64,000 nucleotides of DNA, from NCBI GenBank assembly GCA_030536255.1, contig JAUNQI010000006.1, positions 1 through 64,000 on the forward strand, in the 5' to 3' direction. Below, one piece after another: positions 7,607-16,819 of the stretch. Source of the DNA: Eubacteriales bacterium (GTDB lineage Bacteria; Bacillota; Clostridia; Oscillospirales; Oscillospiraceae). Both the position numbers and the translations under genes were made by a program. The stretch's first letter is position 1. Every line of letters starts with the position of its first letter. Under the pieces are notes generated by a model. The model saw nothing but the letters and a program-made list of their open reading frames with translations, did no database searches and was not told the origin of the DNA.

Positions 7607-10600
7607 TCAGAACATGTCGAAAAGATTCAGCTGGCTTGTTTCCGGCATGTCCCCAAAAGCTCCCATTCTTTTCAGCACCTCAATATGGGTACTGCTTACT
7701 TTCGGACAGGCAAGCGCTATTTCCTCAATGGAGACAAAGGTTTCTCCGGAAGAACGGCAGGACGCCAAATCCAAAGCCGCTGACTCTCCAAGTCCTGAAA
7801 TGGAAACGAACGGTGGCATCAGCTTATTATCTTCTGTAATAAGGAATTTAATAGCATCTGCTTTATAAATATCGATTGGTGCAAATTCAAAGCCGCGCAT
7901 ATTGAATTCATAAACGGCTTCCATTGTCACCAGAAGGTCCTCTTCGTTATTTGAAAGATTCGAGCGTTTTCTGAATTCATTAATCTTTCTTCGGACAAAA
8001 TCTGTTCCGCCTGTCATCAGCTCCGCATCAAACTCACCTTTCTGGCTGCGTCTGTAGAAATAAGCACTGTAAAATGCAAGAGGTTCATGCACCTTGAACC
8101 AAGCTATTCTGAACGCCATCATAACATAAGCAACCGCATGCGCCTTCGGGAAAAGATAAGCAATTTTCCTGCAGGACTCTATCCACCATTCAGGGACATC
8201 CATACTCTTCATCTGTTCTTCGGAATCTCCGGGAAATGAACCGGACTTTTTTACCTTTCCCTTACGAACAGCCTCCATGGTTTTGAAAGCGAGAGAAGGC
8301 TCCATCCCCTTCTGGATCAGATAGATCATAATATCATCACGGCAGCCAACCGCTTCATTAACTGTAGCAATTCCCCCTGTAACAAGGTCTCTTATATTTC
8401 CTGCCCAAACATCGGTACCATGAGAAAAACCGGAAAGTCGAACCAACGTATCAAACTGCTTCGGTTTTGTATCCACAAGCATCTGACGGGTAAAAGCTGT
8501 TCCAAACTCCGGAACGCCGATCGTACCGGTTCCGCCGATAATCGGATCATCATCCGGCAATCCCAAAGCTGCCGGGGAAGTAAAAATAGACATGGTTTCC
8601 GGATCGGAAAGAAGGATTTCTTTCGCATCTGTTCCCGTCAAATCTTCCATCATACGGATCATGGTCGGATCATCGTGCCCAAGCTCGTCCAGCTTCAGAA
8701 GGTTTGCTTCCATGCAATGATACTCAAAGTGGGTCGTTATGATTCCGGAGGTCGGATCATCTGCCGGATGCTGCACCGGGCAGAAGTCCGTAACATCCAT
8801 ATCCTGCGGAATAATTACCAGACCGCCCGGATGCTGTCCGGTCGTTCGCTTGATTCCGACAAGGCCGAGAGAAAGACGGTTCTCTTCTGCTTTTGTCTCT
8901 TTTCTTCCATGCTCCTCCAGATATTTCTTAACATATCCGTATGCAGTTTTTTCTGCCAGTGTACCGATCGTTCCGGCGCGAAAAACATGATCGGAGCCGA
9001 ACAGCGTCTCTGTATATTTATGGGCATTCGCCTGATACTCTCCGGAGAAATTCAGGTCAATATCCGGAGTTTTTTCATTTCCCGGGAATCCGAGGAATGT
9101 TTCAAACGGGATATTGAAACCATCCCGGCGCAGGTCTGTTCCGCAGACAGGGCATTTCTTTTCCGGCATATCTGCGCCGCAGCCGTAAGAGCCGTCTGTA
9201 ATGAATTCGCTGTATTGGCACTTCGGGCAGACATAGTGCGGTGGAAGCGCATTTACCTCTGTAATACCGGACATATAGGCAACCATCGAAGAGCCGACAC
9301 TTCCACGACTTCCGACCAGATATCCGTGCTCCAGCGAGTTCTGTACGAGCTTCTGGGCTGACATATAAATCACATCATAATGATGGTCAAGAATCGTGTT
9401 CAGCTCAATATCAACTCGCTCCTGAACAATTTGCGGAGCGGGGTCACCGTAGATCCGGTGCATTTTTGTATATACAAGATCCCGAAGCTGTTCCGCAGAA
9501 TGTTCTATTTTCGGAGGAAACAGGTCCTTGGGAAGAAGCTCGATTTCTTCGGTCTGTTCTGCAATCATTCGCGGATTATCGATGACAATTTCTCTGGCAA
9601 TTTCCTCGCCGAAGTAATCAAATTCCTTCAGCATCTCCTCTGTATTACGGAAATAAATCGGACAATCCTTATCGGCATCCGCAAACTTCTTCGAAGCAAG
9701 AAGGATTCGCCGATACTCTTCATCTTCAGGATCCAGAAAATGAACATCTGAAGCCGCAACAACCGGTTTCCCGAGTTTTTTCCCGAGCTGATATATTTTC
9801 CGGTTCCACTCCCTGATAGCTTCCTCATTTGCGGCGCGTCCGTCTTCAATCAGAAAGCCGTTATTCGGAAGCGGCTGAATTTCCAGATAATCATAATAGG
9901 ATGCGATCTCTTCAAGCTTCTCATCGCTTTCTCCGCTGACGACCGCGCTGTATAGCTCACCCATTCCGCATGCAGACCCAATGATCAGGCCCTCTCTGTG
10001 CGAATCCAATTCCGCTTTGGGAACCTCCGGGTTACGATGATAATACTTCAGATAGGACTGGGAAATCAGATAATACAAGTTTTTCAACCCTGTACGGTTT
10101 TTCACGAGCAAAACCATGTGATGGCTTCTCTCATATTCCGTTTTCTTCATTTTCCCTGCCGCTTCCGAACCTTCAGTCGGAAAAGCGTGAACAAAATAAG
10201 CTTCCAGTCCGTAAATGATCTTTACGCCGTATTTTTTCCCTGCTTTCCACATATCTGGAAAAGCCTGTGCAACTCCGTGATCCGTAACCGCTACCGCCGG
10301 CATTCCCCAATATGCGGCACGTTCCACAACTGCCGCCGGATCTGTCAGCGCGTCCAGTGCCGAAAAACGGGTGTGCAGATGCAGTTCAATACGTTTTTCT
10401 TTTGCTTCATCCGTCCGGATTTTCTTTTTCCCCTTTACGATACAGCGGGGATCAATGATCGTATCATCATCGAATTTGGAATAGATCACATCACCATATA
10501 CCGTAAGATGATCGCCGGGAGCAATTTTTTCAATAATACTCTGATCGTCCGTATTTCTTAAAAATTTTGAAACCCGGAAGGAATTTGTCTTGTCGGTAAT

Positions 10601-11305
10601 GTCAAAGCAGAGCACAGCGCTCCCGCGCTTCTGCAGTTGTCTGGATTCAACAGCAATTACATCACCTTCAACGGCTACCTTTCCTGATTCCACCGTAATA
10701 TTTCTCATGGGAATGATACTCTGTTTTGCCGGACGTCCCATCAGAACCGTTCCACTTCCGGAAGGCTTCGGTGCGGAAATCTCTTTTTTGATTTCCGGAG
10801 GAACCGGCAGCGTCGGAGGAATAACATTTTCCACTTCTCCTGTCATAACAGAGGGTTTTATTTCCATTTCGGCAATTGCTGCGGTGTCAGGATCTGCATG
10901 CGGGGCTGATGACAGCTCTGACAGAACAGGAGTATCTGCAGGGGAAGAAATCTCTCCGGGAGATGGAAGATTCTCGGCAGGAAGAGATTCCGTAGCAGAG
11001 GAAACAACTGCTAAGTCCGGAGCAGAATCGAAAACCGGATTCGCTGCAGAAAGACGGGCATCCTGGGAATCATGCTTCGGTGAATTAATTACGCAGCTGC
11101 TCAGGCAATAATAATCCTTAATACTATTTTCCAGAGTACAAATTTCAGCCTTGCCGGGCAAGGCTGAAAATCTTACATCCACTTCTATGATGCGTTCTCT
11201 CTCATGAACAGTACATGACAGGACGCAGGCTTTGTCGAGTTCCGGCATGCTTTCCAAATTTTCGAAACAGCATGGAAACATTGTCAAAAAAGGAGTATTC
11301 CCCAT
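7607..11305 (-). CDS. polC: DNA polymerase III alpha subunit, PolC type, lacking the exonuclease domain
   Basis: A 1232-residue replicative polymerase. In order: N-terminal domain (1-80), a long Ser/Pro/Glu-rich linker (80-180), an OB fold (about 195-290), a PHP domain (about 305-525, with ELHLHTRFS, VTDHGV, SDVHF) and a PolC zinc module CPKC...CPVC (about 693-721). Then come the palm with PDIDLNFSGEYQ (about 747), fingers and thumb, and a C-terminal clamp-binding QLNLF. In standard PolC of about 1430 residues a DEDD 3'-5' exonuclease interrupts the PHP domain after YGxEA. Here YGLEAYFV runs within about 35 residues into HHMVLLVKNRTGLKNL, so the exonuclease is absent. The ATG at 11305 has AAAAGGA eight bases upstream; a TTG at 11335 is possible. 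It is the last core gene of the pyrH operon. Confidence 0.93.
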   Translation of the reverse strand: MGNTPFLTMFPCCFENLESMPELDKACVLSCTVHERERIIEVDVRFSALPGKAEICTLENSIKDYYCLSSCVINSPKHDSQDARLSAANPVFDSAPDLAVVSSATESLPAENLPSPGEISSPADTPVLSELSSAPHADPDTAAIAEMEIKPSVMTGEVENVIPPTLPVPPEIKKEISAPKPSGSGTVLMGRPAKQSIIPMRNITVESGKVAVEGDVIAVESRQLQKRGSAVLCFDITDKTNSFRVSKFLRNTDDQSIIEKIAPGDHLTVYGDVIYSKFDDDTIIDPRCIVKGKKKIRTDEAKEKRIELHLHTRFSALDALTDPAAVVERAAYWGMPAVAVTDHGVAQAFPDMWKAGKKYGVKIIYGLEAYFVHAFPTEGSEAAGKMKKTEYERSHHMVLLVKNRTGLKNLYYLISQSYLKYYHRNPEVPKAELDSHREGLIIGSACGMGELYSAVVSGESDEKLEEIASYYDYLEIQPLPNNGFLIEDGRAANEEAIREWNRKIYQLGKKLGKPVVAASDVHFLDPEDEEYRRILLASKKFADADKDCPIYFRNTEEMLKEFDYFGEEIAREIVIDNPRMIAEQTEEIELLPKDLFPPKIEHSAEQLRDLVYTKMHRIYGDPAPQIVQERVDIELNTILDHHYDVIYMSAQKLVQNSLEHGYLVGSRGSVGSSMVAYMSGITEVNALPPHYVCPKCQYSEFITDGSYGCGADMPEKKCPVCGTDLRRDGFNIPFETFLGFPGNEKTPDIDLNFSGEYQANAHKYTETLFGSDHVFRAGTIGTLAEKTAYGYVKKYLEEHGRKETKAEENRLSLGLVGIKRTTGQHPGGLVIIPQDMDVTDFCPVQHPADDPTSGIITTHFEYHCMEANLLKLDELGHDDPTMIRMMEDLTGTDAKEILLSDPETMSIFTSPAALGLPDDDPIIGGTGTIGVPEFGTAFTRQMLVDTKPKQFDTLVRLSGFSHGTDVWAGNIRDLVTGGIATVNEAVGCRDDIMIYLIQKGMEPSLAFKTMEAVRKGKVKKSGSFPGDSEEQMKSMDVPEWWIESCRKIAYLFPKAHAVAYVMMAFRIAWFKVHEPLAFYSAYFYRRSQKGEFDAELMTGGTDFVRRKINEFRKRSNLSNNEEDLLVTMEAVYEFNMRGFEFAPIDIYKADAIKFLITEDNKLMPPFVSISGLGESAALDLASCRSSGETFVSIEEIALACPKVSSTHIEVLKRMGAFGDMPETSQLNLFDMF

Positions 11306-11321
11306 AGAAAAGATCCTTTTC

Positions 11322-12383
11322 TCAGTCTTTTTCAATCATCTCTATCAGAGCATCAAGCAATCTGTCGTACGGATACGTTCCGACTACCTGCCCTTTTTTA
11401 AAAATCAGCCCTTTATCAACACCGCCGGCTATCCCGTAGTCGGCCTCCCGGGCCTCTCCCGGACCGTTAACAACGCAGCCCATAACAGCCACCGTGATAT
11501 CCTTATCCATAACGGAAACGCGTTTCTCGACCTCCGTAGCAAGACCAATAAGGTCTATTTCCGTTCTTCCGCAGGTCGGACAGGAAACAAACTTCACGCC
11601 ACCCTTACGGAGTCCACAGGCCTTGAGAATTGATATTCCCGCGGTCACCTCTTTAACAGGATCCGCTGTGAGAGAAACACGAATGGTATTGCCGATTCCC
11701 TCTGACAGGAGAGTACCGATCCCAACCGCAGACTGGATAGTCCCATTATATTCCGTTCCAGTCTCTGTAACTCCGAGATGGAGAGGATAGTCAAACGTCT
11801 CTGCCGCAAGGCGGTATGTATCTATAGTAAGCGGAACAGAGGATGTTTTCAGGGAGAGGCAGATGTCATAAAAATCATTTTTCTCAAGCATCTCAATATG
11901 AGACCTGGCGCTCTCTACCATTGCCTCCGGGCAGGGATGTCCGTACTTTTCGACCAGACCTTTTTCAAGGCTTCCGGCATTCACGCCGATTCTGATGGGA
12001 ATATTTCTTGCTTTACAGGCATCGGCAACCGCTTTCACGTGATCTTCTCCGCCAATATTGCCCGGATTGATCCGGATCTTATCTATCCCCCGCTCCGCAA
12101 CCAGCAGAGCAAGACGATAATCAAAATGGATATCCGCTACAAGCGGAACATCTGTTTGTTCACGAATCTTCTCAATCGCCAGTGCCGATTTCTCATCCGG
12201 AATCGCAAGACGGACAATATCACATCCTGCAGCTGCAAACTCCCGGATCTGTCTTACTGTTGCAGCAACATCCCACGTCTTCGTATTGCACATAGACTGT
12301 ACGGAAACCGGAGCGTCTCCTCCGATCTCAATCCCGCGGACAGTTATTTTTTTTGTTTTGCAGCGTTTCAGTTCATTCATCAT
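11322..12383 (-). CDS. ispG: (E)-4-hydroxy-3-methylbut-2-enyl-diphosphate synthase
   Basis: A 353-residue [4Fe-4S] enzyme of the MEP isoprenoid pathway that converts MEcPP to HMBPP. The N-terminal TIM barrel starts with KKITVRGIEIGGDAPVSVQS. The C-terminal cluster cysteines are in FVSCPTCGRT and MGCVVNGPGEAREADYG, both invariant in the family. Its length is that of the short bacterial form. A second ATG one codon in is an equally good start. It follows rseP and precedes polC by 16 bases in the same operon. With dxr in the same cluster it shows that the organism makes isoprenoids by the MEP route. Confidence 0.97.
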   Translation of the reverse strand: MMNELKRCKTKKITVRGIEIGGDAPVSVQSMCNTKTWDVAATVRQIREFAAAGCDIVRLAIPDEKSALAIEKIREQTDVPLVADIHFDYRLALLVAERGIDKIRINPGNIGGEDHVKAVADACKARNIPIRIGVNAGSLEKGLVEKYGHPCPEAMVESARSHIEMLEKNDFYDICLSLKTSSVPLTIDTYRLAAETFDYPLHLGVTETGTEYNGTIQSAVGIGTLLSEGIGNTIRVSLTADPVKEVTAGISILKACGLRKGGVKFVSCPTCGRTEIDLIGLATEVEKRVSVMDKDITVAVMGCVVNGPGEAREADYGIAGGVDKGLIFKKGQVVGTYPYDRLLDALIEMIEKD

Positions 12384-12395
12384 TATCCGGCCTCT

Positions 12396-13451
12396 TTATT
12401 TCGCAAACAGTTTAAATATGTCGTTAAACATCACATACGCCATGAGAGCCAAAAGAAGGATCATTCCTGCGGCATGAATATACGCCTCATACTTCGGGTT
12501 CAGCTTTCTGTGCGTAACGGATTCAATTATCCAAGTTATAATCAGCGAGAAGATTCTTCCTCCGTCAAGAGCGGGAATAGGCAGAATATTCATAGCGGCA
12601 AGATCTACCGCAATGAATGCTCCGATATAAAAGATACTGTACAGCGCATCCGCCGCTGATTCAGCAGCTGCTCCTGTTTCAGCCATCATGTCAACGATTC
12701 CGACAGGACCCGATAGGTCTTTGACGGATGCCTGGCCGGAAAAGAGCTGCTTAAGCCCCTGAATGACCCATCTCACAAATTCACAGCACATGTTCATGCT
12801 GTACTTCAGCTTGTTTCCTACAGTACCCTCGTCATAGCCAAGATTGAAACCGTACATTTTGTTTTCATATCCGTCGTAATCAATGCGTTCCATATGGAAG
12901 CTATTCAATTTTATACGTTTTCCCTCTCGAAGGACAACAATATCATGTGTATCAGACACATCCAGATAATCGGAAAGATCTGAAGAAATATAGATTCTAT
13001 GTCCGTCAATCTTCAGGAATCTGTCTCCTTCCTGAAGTCCGTCGGCTGCCTCATAAGGGCATCCTTCCATAAAAGATGCAATCTTGGGGGCAATAAACGC
13101 TTCTGCATCCGCATACAGACAGAACATAATAACGAAGCCAAGAAGAAGGTTCATAAACGATCCGGCAATCAGAACGAGAAAGCGTTTCCATACTGCCTGA
13201 TTCACAAAAGCTCTCGGATCTTCTGACGCTCCGTCTTCTCCAGTCATAGCGCAATATCCGCCAAACGGGATACAGCGAAGAGAGTACTTTGTCTCGCCTT
13301 TCTGCTTTGAAATGACTGCGGGGCCCATTCCTACTGAAAACTCTTCTACCCGGATCCCGCAAGACTTCGCAACAATGAAATGGCCAAACTCGTGTATAGA
13401 CACGAGCAGGCCAAAAAACAGTATCGCTATAATTACATATATAACCGTCAT
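12396..13451 (-). CDS. rseP: Site-2 intramembrane metalloprotease RseP/RasP
   Basis: A 351-residue M50 family zinc protease. The active-site helix carries HEFGHFIVAK (residues 20-29) and the third motif is NILPIPALDGGRI near residue 285. One PDZ domain lies between them (about 115-200, with EGDRFLKIDGHRI). Membrane segments are at about 3-22, 90-110, 270-290 and 325-345. Family members cleave membrane-bound anti-sigma factors and signal peptide remnants. It follows dxr by 6 bases, the conserved order in Firmicutes. Confidence 0.95.
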   Translation of the reverse strand: MTVIYVIIAILFFGLLVSIHEFGHFIVAKSCGIRVEEFSVGMGPAVISKQKGETKYSLRCIPFGGYCAMTGEDGASEDPRAFVNQAVWKRFLVLIAGSFMNLLLGFVIMFCLYADAEAFIAPKIASFMEGCPYEAADGLQEGDRFLKIDGHRIYISSDLSDYLDVSDTHDIVVLREGKRIKLNSFHMERIDYDGYENKMYGFNLGYDEGTVGNKLKYSMNMCCEFVRWVIQGLKQLFSGQASVKDLSGPVGIVDMMAETGAAAESAADALYSIFYIGAFIAVDLAAMNILPIPALDGGRIFSLIITWIIESVTHRKLNPKYEAYIHAAGMILLLALMAYVMFNDIFKLFAK

Positions 13452-13457
13452 ATGTTA

Positions 13458-14600
13458 TCAGAAATGCTCCTTAACATATTCACGCGCTGCAGTATCAGCT
13501 GCTATGATCTCGTCAAGGTCGGAAGTTTCCACAGAAGGAATCGCTTCCACCGCATCCGCAGCCGCATCATATATTCTGTTATATCCCAGTTCACCGCGAA
13601 GGAACATGTGGACAGCCACTTCGTTGGCTGCGCTCATAATGCATGCTGCCGTTCCTCCCTTTCTTGCGCAGTCCATTGCCAGCTTCAGGCAAGGCGTGCT
13701 TTCAAAGTCAGGTTCTTCAAATGTCAGCGCTTTCAGCTTTGAAAATTCCAGCTTTTCAAACATCGAAGGGCAGCGATCAGGATATGTAAGGGCGAACTGA
13801 ATGGGAATTCCCATATCAGGAACACCAAGCTGAGCGATAACAGTCCCGTCAACAAGCTCAACCATGGAGTGAATAACACTCTGCGGATGGACCACCACCT
13901 GAATATCATCCGGTGTCACACCGAAAAGATGCATGGCCTCTATAAACTCAAGACCCTTATTCATCATGGTAGCGCTGTCGACCGAAATCTTAGCCCCCAT
14001 ATTCCAGTTCGGATGGCTTACTGCCTGCTGAGGAGTAACATTCTCCAGCTCTTCTCTTTTTCTGCCTCTGAAAGGTCCGCCGGAACCGGTAAGAAGAATC
14101 TTGCTCAATTCTCCCTTCTGTCTTCCCATAAGGCACTGGAATATCGCCGCATGTTCACTGTCCACCGGAACGATCTCTGCGCCGCATTCTTTCGCATGCT
14201 TCATAACAAGCGTACCGGCACATACCAGGGTTTCTTTATTGGCAAGTGCGATCCTCTTTTTTTGCTCAATAGCAGCCAGAGTCGGCTTCAAACCAACAGA
14301 ACCGGAAACTGCCGTAACAACGCAGTCTGCCTCATCAAAAACCGCAGCTTCGATCAGGCCTTCCATTCCGGGCAGAACCTTAATATCCGTATCAGCTAGT
14401 ACCGTCTTCAATTTTGAGGCAGCATCTTCATCAAATACAGAAACAAGCTTCGGGTGAAGCCGGCGCGCCTGTTCCTCAAGAAGATCAATTTTCTTTCCTC
14501 CTGCGAGTGCGGCTACTCTCATGCCGAGATGCTCTGCAACCGCAACGGTCTGCCTTCCTATTGACCCCGTACTTCCGAGAATAGATAAAGATTTTACCAT
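13458..14600 (-). CDS. dxr: 1-deoxy-D-xylulose 5-phosphate reductoisomerase
   Basis: A 380-residue enzyme for the first committed MEP step, making MEP from DXP with NADPH. The nucleotide-binding start is LSILGSTGSIGRQTVAVAEH, and the substrate/metal site includes VPVDSEHAAIFQ and the mobile-loop NWNMGAKISVDSATMMNKG region. Length is normal. It is 4 bases downstream of uppS. The cdsA gene that normally lies between uppS and dxr is not present. Confidence 0.97.
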   Translation of the reverse strand: MVKSLSILGSTGSIGRQTVAVAEHLGMRVAALAGGKKIDLLEEQARRLHPKLVSVFDEDAASKLKTVLADTDIKVLPGMEGLIEAAVFDEADCVVTAVSGSVGLKPTLAAIEQKKRIALANKETLVCAGTLVMKHAKECGAEIVPVDSEHAAIFQCLMGRQKGELSKILLTGSGGPFRGRKREELENVTPQQAVSHPNWNMGAKISVDSATMMNKGLEFIEAMHLFGVTPDDIQVVVHPQSVIHSMVELVDGTVIAQLGVPDMGIPIQFALTYPDRCPSMFEKLEFSKLKALTFEEPDFESTPCLKLAMDCARKGGTAACIMSAANEVAVHMFLRGELGYNRIYDAAADAVEAIPSVETSDLDEIIAADTAAREYVKEHF

Positions 14601-14604
14601 AAAC

Positions 14605-15309
14605 TTACACCTGCTTTACTCCGCCGAAGCGTCTGTCCCGTCTGTTGAATTCCTCAATTGCTTTATCCAACTCTTCCGGGCCAAAATCCGGCCACAGAAC
14701 ATCAGAAAAATAGAATTCACTATAAGCACACTGCCAAAGGAGGAAATTCGAAATTCTCTTCTCTCCGCCGGGACGAATCAAAAGATCGGGGTCGGGAATA
14801 CCCGCGGAATACATATATCTGGAAAAAGACTTTTCGTCGATGTCCGGAGAAGCTTTCCCAGATGCCACATCCAACGCATAGTGACGGGCTGCATTGACGA
14901 TTTCCGCTCTTCCTCCGTAGTTCAGGCAGATATTCGCCTGAAATCCGTCATATCTGGAAGAAATATCATTTGTTTCCTTTATTTCATTCTGAAGCGACTC
15001 CGAAAGCTGTGATACGTCACCCAGGATTTTCATCCTGATATGGTCTTTTTCCATTGTAGCAATCGCTTCATGGAGATACTTGTCCAGCAGCTTCATAATG
15101 GCCCTGACTTCATCCTCAGGTCTCGACCAGTTTTCGGTTGAAAATGCGTAGACCGTCAGATACTTTACGCCGATATTTTTGCAGTACGTCGCAATTTTTC
15201 TGAAGGTCTCCGCACCGGCGGCATGACCGGCAGTACGCGGGAGACCGCGCATTTTTGCCCAGCGGCCGTTTCCGTCAAGGATTATCGCTATATGTTCCGG
15301 AACAACCAT
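14605..15309 (-). CDS. uppS: Isoprenyl transferase (undecaprenyl diphosphate synthase)
   Basis: A 234-residue cis-prenyltransferase that builds the C55 lipid carrier for cell wall synthesis. It shows the hallmark HIAIILDGNGRWAKMRGLPR with the catalytic aspartate, then YLTVYAFSTENWSRP and the C-terminal DLLIRPGGEKRISNFLLWQ. It overlaps frr by one base, so the pair is translationally coupled. It consumes products of the MEP enzymes encoded by the next genes. Confidence 0.96.
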   Translation of the reverse strand: MVVPEHIAIILDGNGRWAKMRGLPRTAGHAAGAETFRKIATYCKNIGVKYLTVYAFSTENWSRPEDEVRAIMKLLDKYLHEAIATMEKDHIRMKILGDVSQLSESLQNEIKETNDISSRYDGFQANICLNYGGRAEIVNAARHYALDVASGKASPDIDEKSFSRYMYSAGIPDPDLLIRPGGEKRISNFLLWQCAYSEFYFSDVLWPDFGPEELDKAIEEFNRRDRRFGGVKQV

Positions 15310-15860
15310 TACAGCTCTTTCAGTTCCTTTTCTTTTTTCTCAAGGATCTTATCGATCTCCTTGGTGAAATCATCGGTCAGCTTCTGAACATCCTTCTCAA
15401 TATTCTTATAGTCGTCTTCCGTAATCTCAGACGCCTTCTGCTGCTTTTTGAATTTCTCTATTGCGTCACGACGAATATTGCGTATTGCAACCTTTGCTTC
15501 CTCTCCGTACTTCTTCGTCTGCTTTACAAGATCCAGACGGCGTTCCTCCGTAAGAGGAGGAAATACAAGGCGGATCATTCTTCCGTCATTCTGCGGATTG
15601 ATTCCGAGATCGGAGGTAAGGATCGCTTTTTCAATTCCTTTGAGAATGGATGCATCCCAAGGCTGGATCAGCAGAGAGCGTGCATCGGGAGTTGCAATGG
15701 AAGCCACCTGATTGATTGGGGTAGGTGAGCCGTAATAATCAACCGTGATCTGGTCAAGAACAGAAGCGTTGGCACGGCCGGCGCGAATGGTTGCAAATGT
15801 AGTCTCAAGGTTCTCACAGGTTTTTTTCATCTTGTTTTCGAATTCCTGATATTCAGACAT
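15309..15860 (-). CDS. frr: Ribosome recycling factor
   Basis: A 183-residue protein that with EF-G splits the post-termination ribosome. It has the RRF start with KKTCENLETTFATIRAGRAN, the central YYGSPTPINQVASI turn and the long C-terminal helix containing AKVAIRNIRRDAI. Length matches the family (about 185). It lies 45 bases after pyrH, the usual pyrH-frr pair. Confidence 0.97.
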   Translation of the reverse strand: MSEYQEFENKMKKTCENLETTFATIRAGRANASVLDQITVDYYGSPTPINQVASIATPDARSLLIQPWDASILKGIEKAILTSDLGINPQNDGRMIRLVFPPLTEERRLDLVKQTKKYGEEAKVAIRNIRRDAIEKFKKQQKASEITEDDYKNIEKDVQKLTDDFTKEIDKILEKKEKELKEL

Positions 15861-15905
15861 TGTATTTCTCCTTTTCAGTTTATGTTTTATTTGTTATATT
15901 AATGG

Positions 15906-16616
15906 TTACTTAACAAGCGTTCCGACTTTTTCTCCACTGAGAACGCGAAGAATATTTTCCGGGTCAGCCAGCGCAAACACAATAACAGGAATATTATTGT
16001 CCATTGCCATGGATGTTGCCGTACTGTCCATTACCTGAAGCTTCCGGGCAAGAACCTCATCATAGGAGATCTCATCAAACTTTACCGCATCGGAATAAAC
16101 CTTGGGGTCACAGGTATAAACGCCGTCAACATTCTTTGCCAGAAGAATGGCATCGGCATGAATCTCTGCAGCTCTGAGCGTGGATGCCGTATCCGTTGAG
16201 AAGAACGGGGCGCCGGTTCCACCAGCGAAAAGGACAACCGTCCCGCTTTCCATCAGTTCAATGCTCCTGAGCGTATCATATCTCTGACCTACACCCTGGA
16301 TATCTACAGAAGTCTGAACAGAAGCTTTAACTCCCATCTGACGAAAAACATCAGCAACAGCCAGACAATTCATGCATGTTGCCAGCATACCCATTCTGTC
16401 AGCGCTTACGCGCTCTACGTGTCCGGCTCCGTCCTTAACTCCGCGCCAGAAGTTTCCGCCTCCGATAACGATCCCGACCTGAACACCGTTCTCTATGCAT
16501 TTCTTCACTGCTGAGCATACAGAAGTTACCACATTAAAGTCAAACCCGGTATGCTTGTCTCCCGCCAGTGCTTCTCCGGATATTTTCAGCAGAACTCTTT
16601 TATATACAGGATTCAT
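15906..16616 (-). CDS. pyrH: UMP kinase
   Basis: A 236-residue amino acid kinase-fold enzyme that phosphorylates UMP to UDP. It begins YKRVLLKISGEALAG, with GIVIGGGNFWRG, the ADRMGMLAT helix and DNNIPVIVFAL toward the end. The ATG at 16616 is chosen because GGGAGGGAG stands before it; an upstream in-frame start (16658) would add a poorly conserved extension. It is the first gene of the operon running to polC. Confidence 0.95.
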   Translation of the reverse strand: MNPVYKRVLLKISGEALAGDKHTGFDFNVVTSVCSAVKKCIENGVQVGIVIGGGNFWRGVKDGAGHVERVSADRMGMLATCMNCLAVADVFRQMGVKASVQTSVDIQGVGQRYDTLRSIELMESGTVVLFAGGTGAPFFSTDTASTLRAAEIHADAILLAKNVDGVYTCDPKVYSDAVKFDEISYDEVLARKLQVMDSTATSMAMDNNIPVIVFALADPENILRVLSGEKVGTLVK

Positions 16617-16681
16617 AATCTCCCTCCCTGTTTTCTCAATTCGCTGTCTATTTTGCAACGGAAATTATTCTCAGACATCTT

Positions 16682-16710
16682 ATTTTACCATACGGAATTC
16701 ATTCTGACAA
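16682..16710 (-). promoter_or_regulatory. Predicted promoter of the pyrH-polC operon
   Basis: On the minus strand, TTGTCA (16710-16705) is followed after 17 bases by TAAAAT (16687-16682), a good housekeeping-type promoter about 65 bases before the pyrH start. Prediction from the hexamers and spacing only. Confidence 0.6.
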
Positions 16711-16819
16711 TTAAAAAAGTGAAAACAATACTGCGTTAGCATCTGACGCTTTAAGACACCGAAAGCTGCAATAACACAGACACTCAGGCGATATTTCGAC
16801 CAATCCGAAGGAATCGAAT

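Noticed and set aside
8420..9361. A 313-codon open frame on the plus strand opposite polC
   Set aside because: Antisense to conserved polymerase motifs, with Arg/Cys/His-rich unlikely protein sequence.
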